From positions 1 through 64,000 of the forward strand of contig NZ_JAGMUJ010000161.1 in the NCBI RefSeq assembly GCF_019049255.1: a stretch of DNA of 64,000 nt, written 5' to 3'. Of the stretch, positions 16,160 to 25,341 are shown piece after piece; the stretch's first letter is position 1; every line of letters begins with the position of its first letter. The notes beneath the pieces are model-generated. The model made no database searches. It worked only from the letters and a program-made list of their open reading frames with translations, and was not told the origin of the DNA. The translations under genes and the position numbers were made by a program. The DNA comes from Streptomyces sp. AC558_RSS880 (lineage in GTDB: Bacteria; Actinomycetota; Actinomycetes; Streptomycetales; Streptomycetaceae).

Positions 16160-17683
16160 GTGGCCCATGAGGTCGATCAGTCATTCCTGGCGCTGCCGTT
16201 GCGCGCGCTCGCCGACGCGGCGCTCGCGCGGGCGCGGGCGCTCGGGGCGGAGCACGCGGACTTCCGTCTGGAGCGGGTGCGCAGCGCGTCCTGGCGGCTG
16301 CGGGACGCCAAGCCGGCCGGATCGTCGGACACCACCGACCTCGGGTACGCGGTGCGCGTGGTGCACGGCGGGACGTGGGGGTTCGCGTCCGGGGTGGATC
16401 TGACCCTCGACGCCGCCGCCAAGGTCGCCTCGCAGGCGGTGGCGATGGCGAAGCTGTCCGCGCAGGTGATCCGGGCGGCGGGTTCGGACGAGAGGGTGGA
16501 GCTGGCCGACGAGCCGGTGCACTCGGAGAAGACCTGGGTGTCGTCGTACGAGATCGATCCGTTCGCCGTGCCCGACGAGGAGAAGGCCGGGCTGCTGGCC
16601 GAGTGGAGCGCGCGGCTGCTGGCGGCGAACGGGGTGGACCACGTCGACGCCTCGCTGCTCACCGTGCACGAGAACAAGTTCTACGCCGACACCGCCGGGA
16701 CCGTGACCACGCAGCAGCGGGTGCGGCTGCACCCGGTGCTCACGGCCGTGTCCGTCGACGGCTCCAGCGGTGAGTTCGACTCCATGCGCACGATCGCGCC
16801 GCCCGTCGGCCGCGGCTGGGAGTACCTGACGGGCACCGGCTGGGACTGGGACGACGAGCTGGCGCGGATCCCGGAGCTGCTCGCCGAGAAGATGCGCGCG
16901 CCGAGCGTCGAGCCGGGGCTGTACGACCTGGTGGTGGACCCCTCCAACCTGTGGCTGACCATCCACGAGTCCATCGGGCACGCCACCGAGCTGGACCGCG
17001 CGCTCGGCTACGAGGCGGCCTACGCCGGGACCTCGTTCGCCACCTTCGACCTGATCGGCAAGCTGCGCTACGGCTCGGAGCTGATGAACGTCACCGGTGA
17101 CCGCACCGCCGAGCACGGGCTCGCCACGGTGGGGTACGACGACGAGGGCGTCGAGGCGCAGTCCTGGGACCTGGTGAAGGACGGCACGCTGGTCGGCTAC
17201 CAGCTGGACCGGCGGATCGCGAAGCTGACCGGGTTCGAGCGGTCCAACGGGTGCGCGTTCGCGGACTCCCCCGGCCACGTGCCGGTGCAGCGCATGGCCA
17301 ACGTGTCGCTGCGGCCGGATCCGGCGGGGATGTCGACGGAGGACCTGATCGGGGGCGTGGACCGGGGCATCTACGTCGTCGGTGACCGGTCGTGGTCGAT
17401 CGACATGCAGCGGTACAACTTCCAGTTCACCGGGCAGCGGTTCTACCGGATCGAGAACGGGCGGCTGGCGGGGCAGCTGCGGGACGTCGCCTATCAGGCC
17501 ACGACCACCGACTTCTGGGGCTCCATGGCGGCGGTCGGCGGTCCGCAGACGTACGTCCTGGGCGGCGCCTTCAACTGCGGCAAGGCCCAGCCGGGGCAGG
17601 TGGCGGCGGTCTCGCACGGTTGCCCGTCCGCCCTTTTCAAGGGAGTCAACATCCTCAACACCACGCAGGAGGCCGGGCGATGA
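16160..17683 (+). CDS. tldD: metalloprotease TldD homologue
   Basis: A 507-residue subunit of the TldD/TldE (PmbA) protease, which in E. coli degrades CcdA and matures microcin B17. The zinc-binding HExxxH is present as IHESIGHATELDRALG near residue 270, and the conserved C-terminal Cys/His region as GGAFNCGKAQPGQVAAVSHG. It starts at GTG 16160 after AAAGGGGAGG. Its TGA overlaps the next ATG by four bases, so the two subunits are made together. A substrate in this organism is not known. Confidence 0.92.
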   Translation: MAHEVDQSFLALPLRALADAALARARALGAEHADFRLERVRSASWRLRDAKPAGSSDTTDLGYAVRVVHGGTWGFASGVDLTLDAAAKVASQAVAMAKLSAQVIRAAGSDERVELADEPVHSEKTWVSSYEIDPFAVPDEEKAGLLAEWSARLLAANGVDHVDASLLTVHENKFYADTAGTVTTQQRVRLHPVLTAVSVDGSSGEFDSMRTIAPPVGRGWEYLTGTGWDWDDELARIPELLAEKMRAPSVEPGLYDLVVDPSNLWLTIHESIGHATELDRALGYEAAYAGTSFATFDLIGKLRYGSELMNVTGDRTAEHGLATVGYDDEGVEAQSWDLVKDGTLVGYQLDRRIAKLTGFERSNGCAFADSPGHVPVQRMANVSLRPDPAGMSTEDLIGGVDRGIYVVGDRSWSIDMQRYNFQFTGQRFYRIENGRLAGQLRDVAYQATTTDFWGSMAAVGGPQTYVLGGAFNCGKAQPGQVAAVSHGCPSALFKGVNILNTTQEAGR

Positions 17684-19074
17684 GCGCGCGCACCAGCAAG
17701 CCGTACGAGATCGTCGAGCGCGCTCTGGAGCTGTCCCGGGCCGACGGCTGTGTCGTGATCGCCGACGAGGAGTCCACCGCCAATCTGCGCTGGGCGGGCA
17801 ACGCGCTCACCACGAACGGTGTCACGCGCGGGCGCACGCTCACCGTGATCGCCACGGTGGACGGCGCGCAGGGCACGGCCTCCGGGGTGGTGTCCCGGTC
17901 CGCGGTGACCGTGGACGAGCTGGAGCCGCTGGTGCGGGCCGCCGAGGCCGCCGCGCGGGGCGCGGGTCCGGCCGAGGACGCGCAGCCGCTGGTCACGGGG
18001 GTCGCCCCGTCGCCCGGGTTCACGGAGGCGCCGGCCGAGACCTCCTCCGCCGTGTTCGCCGACTTCGCCCCGGCGCTGGGCGAGGCGTTCGCCCGCGCGC
18101 GTGCCGGTGGCCGGGAGCTGTACGGCTTCGCCAACCACGAGATGGTCTCCAGCTACCTCGGCACGTCGGCGGGGCTGCGGCTGCGGCACGACCAGCCGAA
18201 CGGCACCCTGGAGCTGAACGCCAAGTCGCCGGACCGTACGCGGTCGGCGTGGGCGGGGCGCTCCACGCGGGACTTCAAGGACGTCGACCCGGCGGCGCTC
18301 GACGCCGAGCTGGCCGTACGGCTGGGCTGGGCCGAGCGGCGGCTCGAGCTGCCCGCGGGCCGGTACGAGACGCTGCTGCCGCCGACCGCGGTGGCGGACC
18401 TGCTGATCTACCAGCTGTGGTCGGCCTCGGGGCGGGACGCGGCCGAGGGGCGCACGGTGTTCTCCAAGCCGGGCGGCGGCACCCGGGTCGGCGAGCGGCT
18501 GACCGAGCTGCCGCTGACCCTGCGCAGCGACCCGGACGAGCCGGGTCTGGAGTCGGCGCCGTTCGTGATCGCGCACTCCTCCGGCGGCGACCAGTCGGTG
18601 TTCGACAACGGGCTGCCGCTGGCGGCCACGGAGTGGATCCGCGAGGGCGAGCTGAACCGGCTGACGACCAGCAGGCACGGCGCGGGCCTGACCGGACTGC
18701 CGGTGGCGCCCGGGATCGACAACCTGATCCTGGACGGCGGCGGCGACCGGTCCCTGGAGGACATGGTCGCGGCCACGGAGCGCGGGCTGCTGCTGACCTG
18801 CCTGTGGTACATCCGCGAGGTGGACCCGGCGACGCTGCTGCTCACGGGGCTGACCCGGGACGGCGTGTACCTCGTCGAGAACGGCGAGGTCACCGGCGAG
18901 GTGAACAACTTCCGGTTCAACGAGTCGCCGGTGGACCTGCTCGGCCGGGCCGCCGAGGCGGGCCGTACGGAGAAGACGCTGCCCAGGGAGTGGGGCGACT
19001 GGTTCACCAGGGCCGCGATGCCGGCGCTGCGCGTCCCCGATTTCAATATGAGCTCTGTCAGCCAGGGCGTATAA
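17680..19074 (+). CDS. tldE: TldE/PmbA family subunit
   Basis: A 464-residue partner of TldD. It shares the fold but lacks the HExxxH zinc motif, as TldE proteins do; the catalytic metal is supplied by TldD in the heterodimer. Family landmarks include an N-terminal ALELSRADGCVVIADEESTA, and near the C-terminus LTCLWYIREVDPATLLLTG followed by EVNNFRFNESPVDLL. The start overlaps the tldD stop codon. Confidence 0.9.
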   Translation: MSARTSKPYEIVERALELSRADGCVVIADEESTANLRWAGNALTTNGVTRGRTLTVIATVDGAQGTASGVVSRSAVTVDELEPLVRAAEAAARGAGPAEDAQPLVTGVAPSPGFTEAPAETSSAVFADFAPALGEAFARARAGGRELYGFANHEMVSSYLGTSAGLRLRHDQPNGTLELNAKSPDRTRSAWAGRSTRDFKDVDPAALDAELAVRLGWAERRLELPAGRYETLLPPTAVADLLIYQLWSASGRDAAEGRTVFSKPGGGTRVGERLTELPLTLRSDPDEPGLESAPFVIAHSSGGDQSVFDNGLPLAATEWIREGELNRLTTSRHGAGLTGLPVAPGIDNLILDGGGDRSLEDMVAATERGLLLTCLWYIREVDPATLLLTGLTRDGVYLVENGEVTGEVNNFRFNESPVDLLGRAAEAGRTEKTLPREWGDWFTRAAMPALRVPDFNMSSVSQGV

Positions 19075-19140
19075 CCTCGTAGGCATTCGTGGCCGGCCGT
19101 CATCCGGCCGGCCGAAGATCATCAAGGAGACACGAGAACC

Positions 19141-20409
19141 GTGACGGACATCGTCGACGAGCTGAAGTGGCGCGGGCTGTTCGCCCAGTCCACCGACGAG
19201 GACGCTTTGCGCAAGGCGCTCGCGGACGGTCCCGTCACGTTCTATTGCGGTTTCGACCCGACCGCTCCGTCGTTGCACGTGGGGCACCTGGTGCAGGTGC
19301 TCACCGTGCGCCGGCTCCAGCAGGCCGGTCACCGGCCGCTGGCGCTGGTCGGCGGGGCCACGGGCCAGATCGGCGACCCGCGCCCGACCGCGGAGCGCAC
19401 ACTGAACTCGCCGGAGACCGTCGCGGGCTGGGTCGAGCGGCTGCGCGGCCAGATCGAGCCGTTCCTGTCCTTCGAGGGCGAGAACGCGGCCGTGATGGTC
19501 AACAACCTCGACTGGACGCAGAACCTCTCCGCGATCGAGTTCCTGCGGGACATCGGCAAGCACTTCCGCGTCAACAAGATGCTGACGAAGGACTCGGTCG
19601 CCCGGCGGCTGGAGTCCTCCGAGGGCATCAGCTACACGGAGTTCAGCTACCAGCTGCTGCAGGCGATGGACTTCCTCCAGCTGTTCCGGAGGTACGGCTG
19701 CACGCTCCAGCAGGGCGGCAGCGACCAGTGGGGCAACCTCACGGCCGGCCTGGACCTGCTGCACCGGCTGGAGCCGGGCGCCACGGTCCACGCCTACGCC
19801 ACGCCGCTGATGACCAAGGCGGACGGCACCAAGTTCGGCAAGACCGAGGGCGGCGCCGTCTGGCTCGACCCGGAGATGACGACGCCGTACGCGTTCTACC
19901 AGTTCTGGCTGAACGTGGACGACCGGGACATCTCGGGCTACATGCGGATCCTGTCCTTCAAGTCCCGTGAGGAGCTGGAGGAGCTGGAGCGGCAGACGGA
20001 GGAGCGTCCGCAGGCCCGGGCCGCGCAGCGCGCGCTGGCGGAGGAGCTGACGACGCTGGTGCACGGCGCCGACCAGACGGCCGCCGTGATCGCCGCGTCC
20101 AAGGCCCTCTTCGGGCAGGGCGAGCTGGCGGAGCTGGACGACCGCACGCTGGCGGCGGCGCTCTCCGAGGTGCCGCACGTCAAGGTGGCCGAGCTGGGTC
20201 CGGTGGTCGACCTGTTCGCCGAGGTCGGTCTGGTGCCGAGCAAGTCGGCCGCGCGGCGCACGGTGAAGGAGGGCGGTGCCTACGTGAACAACGTCAAGGT
20301 CACCGCCGAGGACGCCGTCCCCGCCGAGGAGGACCTGCTGCACGGGCGCTGGCTGGTGCTGCGCCGGGGCAAGAAGAACCTGGCGGCGGTGGAGGTCACG
20401 GCCGGCTGA
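19141..20409 (+). CDS. tyrS: tyrosyl-tRNA synthetase
   Basis: A 422-residue class I aminoacyl-tRNA synthetase charging tRNA-Tyr. The HIGH motif appears as LHVGHL (residues 45-50), with the tyrosine pocket FYCGFDPTAPS before it and YQLLQAMDFLQLF and GGSDQWGNL further on. The KMSKS loop reads KFGKT near residue 231. The last 65 residues form an S4 RNA-binding domain (VPSKSAARRTVKEGGAYVNN). GTG 19141 follows AAGGAGACACGAG. No T-box leader is visible in the 66-bp spacer. Confidence 0.97.
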   Translation: MTDIVDELKWRGLFAQSTDEDALRKALADGPVTFYCGFDPTAPSLHVGHLVQVLTVRRLQQAGHRPLALVGGATGQIGDPRPTAERTLNSPETVAGWVERLRGQIEPFLSFEGENAAVMVNNLDWTQNLSAIEFLRDIGKHFRVNKMLTKDSVARRLESSEGISYTEFSYQLLQAMDFLQLFRRYGCTLQQGGSDQWGNLTAGLDLLHRLEPGATVHAYATPLMTKADGTKFGKTEGGAVWLDPEMTTPYAFYQFWLNVDDRDISGYMRILSFKSREELEELERQTEERPQARAAQRALAEELTTLVHGADQTAAVIAASKALFGQGELAELDDRTLAAALSEVPHVKVAELGPVVDLFAEVGLVPSKSAARRTVKEGGAYVNNVKVTAEDAVPAEEDLLHGRWLVLRRGKKNLAAVEVTAG

Positions 20410-20425
20410 GCCGACGGGCTGGTGC

Positions 20426-20459
20426 GGGGCGGTTTCCGGCGTGTGCCGGAGGCCGCCCC
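20426..20459 (+). terminator. tyrS terminator
   Basis: A 15-bp stem with two G-U pairs (20426-20440 with 20445-20459) around a GTGT loop, 17 bases after the tyrS stop, followed by TTCG. Confidence 0.75.
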
Positions 20460-20515
20460 TTCGTCGTACGCCGGAAACCGCCTCGTCGTACGCCGTCGTC
20501 GCCGTCCGTGCCGGG

Positions 20516-20806
20516 TCAGGCCCGCTGGTGGTGCCGCTCGGCCCGCTTGCGTTTCATCGCGGTGTACAGCATGTCCACGAAGAAGACGACGACGATCGCC
20601 GCGACCAGCTGGAAGATGTGCCGGCCCCAGTCGATGCCCCGTGTCTCCTCGATCCCGAAGCCCCGCGCGACGGCGTTGCCCGCGATGGCGCCGATCATGC
20701 CGCAGATGGTGGCCAGCCACAGTGGTATGTGCTGTTTGCCGGGGATCAGCGCCTTGGCGATCAGACCGAGCACGAATCCCACGATGATCGCCCACAACCA
20801 GCCCAT
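20516..20806 (-). CDS. GlsB/YeaQ/YmgE-family membrane protein
   Basis: A 96-residue membrane protein with three helices. The first begins MGWLWAIIVGFVLGLIAKAL, followed by the family PG motif (IPGKQH), a Gly-rich second helix, and a third helix followed by a basic tail RKRAERHHQRA. It belongs to the transglycosylase-associated/YeaQ family, stress-linked small membrane proteins of unknown mechanism. The GIDWGRHIFQLVAAI insert is usual for actinobacterial members. Convergent with tyrS. Confidence 0.85.
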   Translation of the reverse strand: MGWLWAIIVGFVLGLIAKALIPGKQHIPLWLATICGMIGAIAGNAVARGFGIEETRGIDWGRHIFQLVAAIVVVFFVDMLYTAMKRKRAERHHQRA

Positions 20807-21050
20807 GACTGCCTCCTCGTACGGCTTGACGCGAGCATTACGGCCAGTGTCGGCCGAGACGCGGTACGCCGCATGTCGGGCATGCCGTACGCACTACGGC
20901 GCAGGCGGGGCGCCGCGGGGCGGGGCGACCCGCCCTCGTGACCCGGTCGGGCACGGCGTAACGTGGACATGTCCGGACCCGGTGTCACGGGACGGGGTGC
21001 CGGCCGGTCAGGTAAGTGGAAGGTCCGATGCGGGCGGATGGTGGAATGTG

Positions 21051-21449
21051 ATGCGGAAGCAGCATGGCGGCGGCAGCGTCCAGGTGTTCCGGATCACCGG
21101 CGCCCGGGCGGGCCTCCATGACGATGTGCGGGCGAGGCAGCGCCGATACGTGATTTCGATGACCGTCCGTACGATCTCGGTCATCCTCGCGGCGACGCTG
21201 TGGAACGTGGAGCGGCACGTCGCGATCGTGGCGCTGGTGCTCGGGCTGGTCCTGCCGTACATCGCGGTGGTGATCGCCAACGCCGGGCGCGAAAACGCGC
21301 CGTCACTGCCGTCGACCTTCGTGACGACACCGATGAGGCCGATGATCGCACCGCCGCGGACGAATGACGGTTCCGCGGAATCCGATGCGGAAGATATGGC
21401 GTCGCAGGCGGCGCCGGACGCACGAACGGAGCGGCCCGAGCGGTCGTGA
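21051..21449 (+). CDS. DUF3099-type membrane protein
   Basis: A 132-residue protein. A conserved N-terminal block (VFRITGARAGLHDDVRARQR, RYVISM) is followed by two membrane helices around residues 40-80 and a hydrophilic acidic tail. The R.RRYVISM..RT block before the first helix is the hallmark of DUF3099, an actinobacterial family without assigned function. ATG 21051 is chosen because the conserved block follows directly; the frame is open further upstream without a ribosome site. Confidence 0.75.
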   Translation: MRKQHGGGSVQVFRITGARAGLHDDVRARQRRYVISMTVRTISVILAATLWNVERHVAIVALVLGLVLPYIAVVIANAGRENAPSLPSTFVTTPMRPMIAPPRTNDGSAESDAEDMASQAAPDARTERPERS

Positions 21450-21573
21450 AGATCGGGGTGTGAGGGGAAAGCGCGTCAAGCGGAAGGCGCTTACCCGCCA
21501 AGCTCAGGAAAAGCTCAGATCAATCATGTTGTTCCGGTGCCGGGGGCGGGGTGACCCGTGACATACTTCGTAC

Positions 21574-21650
21574 GCGCTCCGCATCCCCCGTCGGAGCGAC
21601 GGACCGACGCCGGGCAGCTCCCCCCGTGGCTGCTCGGCGTCGCCTTTTCC
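21574..21650 (+). ncRNA. candidate small RNA or terminated leader
   Basis: Two consecutive hairpins lie in the 245-bp space between genes. The first is CGCTCCG at 21575-21581 paired with CGGAGCG at 21592-21598. The second is a 14-nt arm (21605-21618 with 21629-21642), followed at once by CCTTTTCC as in an intrinsic terminator. TGACATACT at about 21559-21567 resembles an extended -10 box. It could be a stand-alone small RNA or the end of the DUF3099 transcript. Confidence 0.4.
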
Positions 21651-21694
21651 CCGGCATTTCACACTGTGCCGATCGGGTTAGGGTCGGCGGTGTG

Positions 21695-21919
21695 ATGGTC
21701 CCTGATCCCGAGACGCCGATCTGTTCCGCCAAGGGGTGTCGCGCCGCCGCCGTGTGGGTGCTCGCCTGGAACAACCCCAAGCTGCACACGCCGGAGCGCC
21801 GCAAGACCTGGCTCGCCTGCGAGGAGCACCGCGAGCATCTGTCGCAGTTCCTCGGGGTGCGCGGATTCCTGAAGGACGTCGTCCGGTTCGAGGAGTGGGA
21901 GGCTCCGGAAGGGGCCTAG
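21695..21919 (+). CDS. small conserved Cys/His protein, unknown function
   Basis: A 74-residue protein, MVPDPETPICSAKGCRAAAV, then a Trp-rich stretch containing NNPKLHTPERRKTW and LACEEHREHLSQFL. The CxxxxC and CxxH pairs (ICSAKGC and ACEEH) could bind a zinc ion. The WNNPKxHTPxR block looks conserved and specific, but I cannot assign a family function. GTG 21692 is an alternative start one codon earlier. It lies convergent to moaA. Confidence 0.7.
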   Translation: MVPDPETPICSAKGCRAAAVWVLAWNNPKLHTPERRKTWLACEEHREHLSQFLGVRGFLKDVVRFEEWEAPEGA

Positions 21920-21945
21920 CGCTCTCGGCCGCCGATGGCGTCCTC

Positions 21946-22935
21946 TCAACCCCCGATCGCGGACATGGGGCGGTCCGGCTGGACGAAGGCCGGGTCGTCC
22001 AGGCCCGCGCCCGCCTTCTTGCCCCACATGGCGAGCTTCCAGAGGCGGGCGATCTCCTCGTCGGGGGCGCCGGAGCGCAGCGCCGCGCGCAGGTCGGTCT
22101 CCTCGGTGGCGAACAGGCAGGTGCGTATCTGTCCGTCGGCGGTGAGGCGGGTGCGGTCGCAGGCGCGGCAGAAGGGGCGGGTGACGGAGGCGATGACGCC
22201 GACGCGGTGCGGGCCGCCGTCGACCAGCCAGCGCTCGGCCGGTGCGGAGCCGCGTGCCTCGTCGCCCTCGGGGGTCAGCTCGAAACGGGTGCGCAGGGAG
22301 GTGAGGATGTCCCCGGCGGTGATCATGCCCTCGCGCTTCCAGCCGTGCTGGGCGTCCAGGGGCATCTGCTCGATGAAGCGCAGCTCGTAGTCGTGCTCCA
22401 CGGCCCAGGCGAGGAGGTCGGGGGCCTCGTCGTCGTTGAGCCCCGGCATCAGGACCGAGTTGACCTTCACCGGGGTCAGTCCGGCCTCGCGGGCCGCGGA
22501 CAGGCCGTCGAGGACGTCCTGGTGGCGGTCGCGGCGGGTGAGGGTCTTGAAGACGTCCGGGCGCAGGGTGTCGAGGGAGACGTTGACCCGGTCCAGGCCC
22601 GCCTCCTTCAGGGCGGGCGCGATACGCCTCAGCCCGATACCGTTGGTGGTGAGGGACGTCTGCGGACGGGGTTCCAGGGCGGCGACGCGCTCGACGATGC
22701 CGACCAGGCCGGGGCGGAGCAGCGGTTCGCCGCCGGTGAAGCGGACCTCCTCGACGCCGAGGGAGGTGACGGCGATCTCGACGAGGCGGACGATCTCGTC
22801 GTCGGTGAGCAGATCGGGCTTGGCCAGCCACTGCAGCCCCTCCTCGGGCATGCAGTAGGTACAGCGCAGATTGCACCGATCGGTCAGCGAGACCCTCAGG
22901 TCGGTGGCCACTCGGCCGTAGGTGTCGATGAGCAC
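21946..22935 (-). CDS. moaA: GTP 3',8-cyclase MoaA
   Basis: A 329-residue radical-SAM enzyme making the first intermediate of molybdenum cofactor from GTP. The N-terminal cluster motif is CNLRCTYC, with RFTGGEPLLRPG following. The C-terminal second 4Fe-4S site is FCRACDRTRLTADGQIRTCLF. GTG 22935 (VLIDTYGRVATDLRVSL) is preferred because GAGGGAGGGG lies just before it; an ATG 30 bases upstream lacks a ribosome site. The usual C-terminal GG is present (MSAIGG). No other moa gene is nearby. Confidence 0.94.
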   Translation of the reverse strand: MLIDTYGRVATDLRVSLTDRCNLRCTYCMPEEGLQWLAKPDLLTDDEIVRLVEIAVTSLGVEEVRFTGGEPLLRPGLVGIVERVAALEPRPQTSLTTNGIGLRRIAPALKEAGLDRVNVSLDTLRPDVFKTLTRRDRHQDVLDGLSAAREAGLTPVKVNSVLMPGLNDDEAPDLLAWAVEHDYELRFIEQMPLDAQHGWKREGMITAGDILTSLRTRFELTPEGDEARGSAPAERWLVDGGPHRVGVIASVTRPFCRACDRTRLTADGQIRTCLFATEETDLRAALRSGAPDEEIARLWKLAMWGKKAGAGLDDPAFVQPDRPMSAIGG

Positions 22936-23035
22936 GCGGCCCCTCCCTCGACGCGGATCACTCATGCCCGGCTGTCTGCGAGCCTACGTGACGCCACCGA
23001 CAACCCACAGCGACCCGATGTGACGAGATGACGAA

Positions 23036-23079
23036 CGGCCGCGTCGTACGGACCTCCAGAGGTCCGTACGACGCGGCCG
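23036..23079. terminator. 20-bp perfect hairpin terminator
   Basis: Arms 23036-23055 and 23060-23079 pair perfectly around a CCAG loop, just downstream of the symporter stop on the minus strand. It separates the symporter from moaA. Confidence 0.85.
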
Positions 23080-23092
23080 CGCGGGGTGTGGA

Positions 23093-24721
23093 TCAGTGGG
23101 CGCCGGTTCCGGTCAGGGACCGGACCTCCAGCTCCGCGTACTTCTTGGCGTCGGGCTCCTCCTTCGACAGGACGGTGCCGAGCCAGCCCATCAGGAAGCC
23201 GAACGGGATGGAGATGATGCCCGGGTTCTTCAGCGGGAACCAGGCGAAGTCGACGTCCGGGAACATCGCCTTGGGGTCGCCGGAGACGACGGGCGAGAAC
23301 AGCACCAGGCCGACGGCGACGATGAGACCGCCGTAGATCGACCAGAGCGCGCCCTGGGTGGTGAACCGCTTCCAGAACAGGCTGTAGAGGATGGTCGGCA
23401 GGTTGGCGGACGCGGCGACCGCGAAGGCCAGCGCGACCAGGCCGGCCACGTTCAGGTCGCGGGCGAGGGCGCCGAGCGCGATGGAGACGACGCCGATGGC
23501 GACGGTCGCCCAGCGGGCCGCCCTCATCTCCTCCTTCTCCGTGGCCTGCCCCTTGCGGATGACGTTGGCGTAGATGTCGTGCGCGAAGGAGGACGACGAG
23601 GCCAGGGTCAGTCCGGCGACCACGGCGAGGATCGTCGCGAAGGCGACCGCCGAGATGGTGGCGAGCAGGATCGCGCCCCAGGCCGAGTCGACTCCGCCCA
23701 GGTGCAGCGCGAGCAGCGGGGCGGCCGTGTTGCCGGACGGGTTGGAGGCGATGATCTCGTCCTGGGAGATCAGCGCGGCGGCGCCGAAGCCGAGGGCGAT
23801 GGTCATCAGGTAGAAGCCGCCGATGATGCCGATGGCCCAGTTCACGGACTTACGGGCGGCCTTGGCGTTGGGCACCGTGTAGAAGCGGATCAGGATGTGC
23901 GGCAGACCGGCGGTGCCGAGCACCAGGGCGATGCCGAGGGAGATGAAGTCCAGCTTGGTGGTGCCGTCGGCGCCGTACTGCAGGCCGGGCTCGAGGAAGG
24001 CGTCGCCCTTGCCGCTGTTCTCGGCGGCGCTGCCCAGCAGGTCGGAGATGTTGAAGTTGAACTTCAGCAGCACCAGGAACGTGATGAGGATGGTGCCGCC
24101 GATGAGCAGGACGGCCTTGACCATCTGGACCCAGGTGGTGCCCTTCATGCCGCCGATGGAGACGTACACGATCATCAGGATGCCGACGAGGGCGACGATG
24201 AGGATCTTGCCGGCGTCGGAGGTGATGCCGAGCAGCAGCGAGACGAGGACGCCCGCGCCCGCCATCTGGGCCAGCAGGTAGAAGATCGACACGACGATGG
24301 TGGAGGTGCCGGCGGCGGTGCGCACGGGGCGCTGGCGCATGCGGTAGGCGAGGACGTCGCCCATGGTGTAGCGGCCGGAGTTCCGCAGTGGCTCGGCGAC
24401 CAGGAGCAGGGCGACCAGCCAGGCGACCAGGAAGCCGATGGAGTACAGGAAGCCGTCGTAACCGAAGAGGGCGATGGCGCCGGCGATGCCGAGGAAGGAC
24501 GCGGCCGACATGTAGTCGCCGGAGACCGCGAGTCCGTTCTGGAAGGCGCTGAACTGGCGTCCGCCCGCATAGAAGTCGGCGGCGTCCTTGGTCTGCCGGC
24601 CGGCCCAGATGGTGATGCCGAGGGTGGCGAGGACGAACAGCGCGAACAGGGTGATGATGAGCCCGCGGTGTTCGCTGGCCTCGTTCGCGGCGAGGGTGAC
24701 ATGGGTGATCGCGGGGCTCAT
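23093..24721 (-). CDS. sodium/solute symporter, ActP-like (acetate/monocarboxylate)
   Basis: A 542-residue transporter with about thirteen membrane helices. The sodium:solute symporter signature is seen in DFYAGGRQFSAFQNGLAVSG and DYMSAASFLGIAG, with the LAYRMRQRPVRTAA loop and ITSDAGKILIVALVG typical of ActP. Acetate, propionate or pyruvate are likely substrates. Its ATG overlaps the stop of the upstream DUF485 gene, the usual yjcH-actP pairing, so both form one operon. Confidence 0.9.
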   Translation of the reverse strand: MSPAITHVTLAANEASEHRGLIITLFALFVLATLGITIWAGRQTKDAADFYAGGRQFSAFQNGLAVSGDYMSAASFLGIAGAIALFGYDGFLYSIGFLVAWLVALLLVAEPLRNSGRYTMGDVLAYRMRQRPVRTAAGTSTIVVSIFYLLAQMAGAGVLVSLLLGITSDAGKILIVALVGILMIVYVSIGGMKGTTWVQMVKAVLLIGGTILITFLVLLKFNFNISDLLGSAAENSGKGDAFLEPGLQYGADGTTKLDFISLGIALVLGTAGLPHILIRFYTVPNAKAARKSVNWAIGIIGGFYLMTIALGFGAAALISQDEIIASNPSGNTAAPLLALHLGGVDSAWGAILLATISAVAFATILAVVAGLTLASSSSFAHDIYANVIRKGQATEKEEMRAARWATVAIGVVSIALGALARDLNVAGLVALAFAVAASANLPTILYSLFWKRFTTQGALWSIYGGLIVAVGLVLFSPVVSGDPKAMFPDVDFAWFPLKNPGIISIPFGFLMGWLGTVLSKEEPDAKKYAELEVRSLTGTGAH

Positions 24722-25074
24722 GCGCCGCCCTCCATACGGGTCTTGATGGCCTCGGCCTTGGGGTCGAGCTTGGCGGCGGCGTGCCGGGAGTACCACCACG
24801 CGATGAGGAACGTGGTGACGAACTGCAGGACGCCGAAGACGAAGGCGACGTTGATGTTGCCGAACAGCTTGGCGCCCATGAAGTCGCCCGCGTAGTTGGA
24901 GAGCAGGACGTACAGCAAGTACCAGATGATGAAGGCGATGGTCAGCGGGAAGGCGAAGGAGCGGTAGGAGCGGCGCAGTTCACCGAACTCAGCGCTCTCC
25001 TGCACCTCGGTGAACTCCTCGGGGGTGGGGAGTTTGTGTTGTCCTGTCGAGGGGGGCGGTGCTTCGGCGGCCAC
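24718..25074 (-). CDS. DUF485 membrane protein, YjcH-like partner of the symporter
   Basis: A 118-residue protein with a hydrophilic N-terminus and two helices (FPLTIAFIIWYLLYVLLSNY and FGVLQFVTTFLIAWWYSRHA). The preceding FxELRRSYRSFAF is the DUF485 signature. It is found beside actP in many bacteria. GTG 25074 is chosen for the GAGGAG five bases upstream; an ATG 84 bases earlier has no ribosome site. It is divergent from the protease genes. Confidence 0.88.
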   Translation of the reverse strand: MAAEAPPPSTGQHKLPTPEEFTEVQESAEFGELRRSYRSFAFPLTIAFIIWYLLYVLLSNYAGDFMGAKLFGNINVAFVFGVLQFVTTFLIAWWYSRHAAAKLDPKAEAIKTRMEGGA

Positions 25075-25341
25075 GGAGTCTCCTCGCGGTGCGGTTTCGG
25101 TTCGGGCGGGGACGAAGGCGAGTGTCCTCGCGCTTCCTGCCCAAGGGCACGGCGCCACGCGAGGACCGGTTCAACTCTCCGCCGTTCTTTTCCCCTGGCG
25201 CTTTCCGAAGACGTTTCCGGCAAAACATTGCTGGCCAGCGAGAGCGCGGGATAGCTTCACCCTGCACCCCCGTCATGTACCTGCCCGAGCACCACCCTTG
25301 TGCCTCGGGCCGGTCTTGTTTCCGGATGATGTGGAGACCCC

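Noticed and set aside
19075..19140. A T-box leader before tyrS
   Set aside because: The 66-bp spacer is too short and lacks the T-box sequence.
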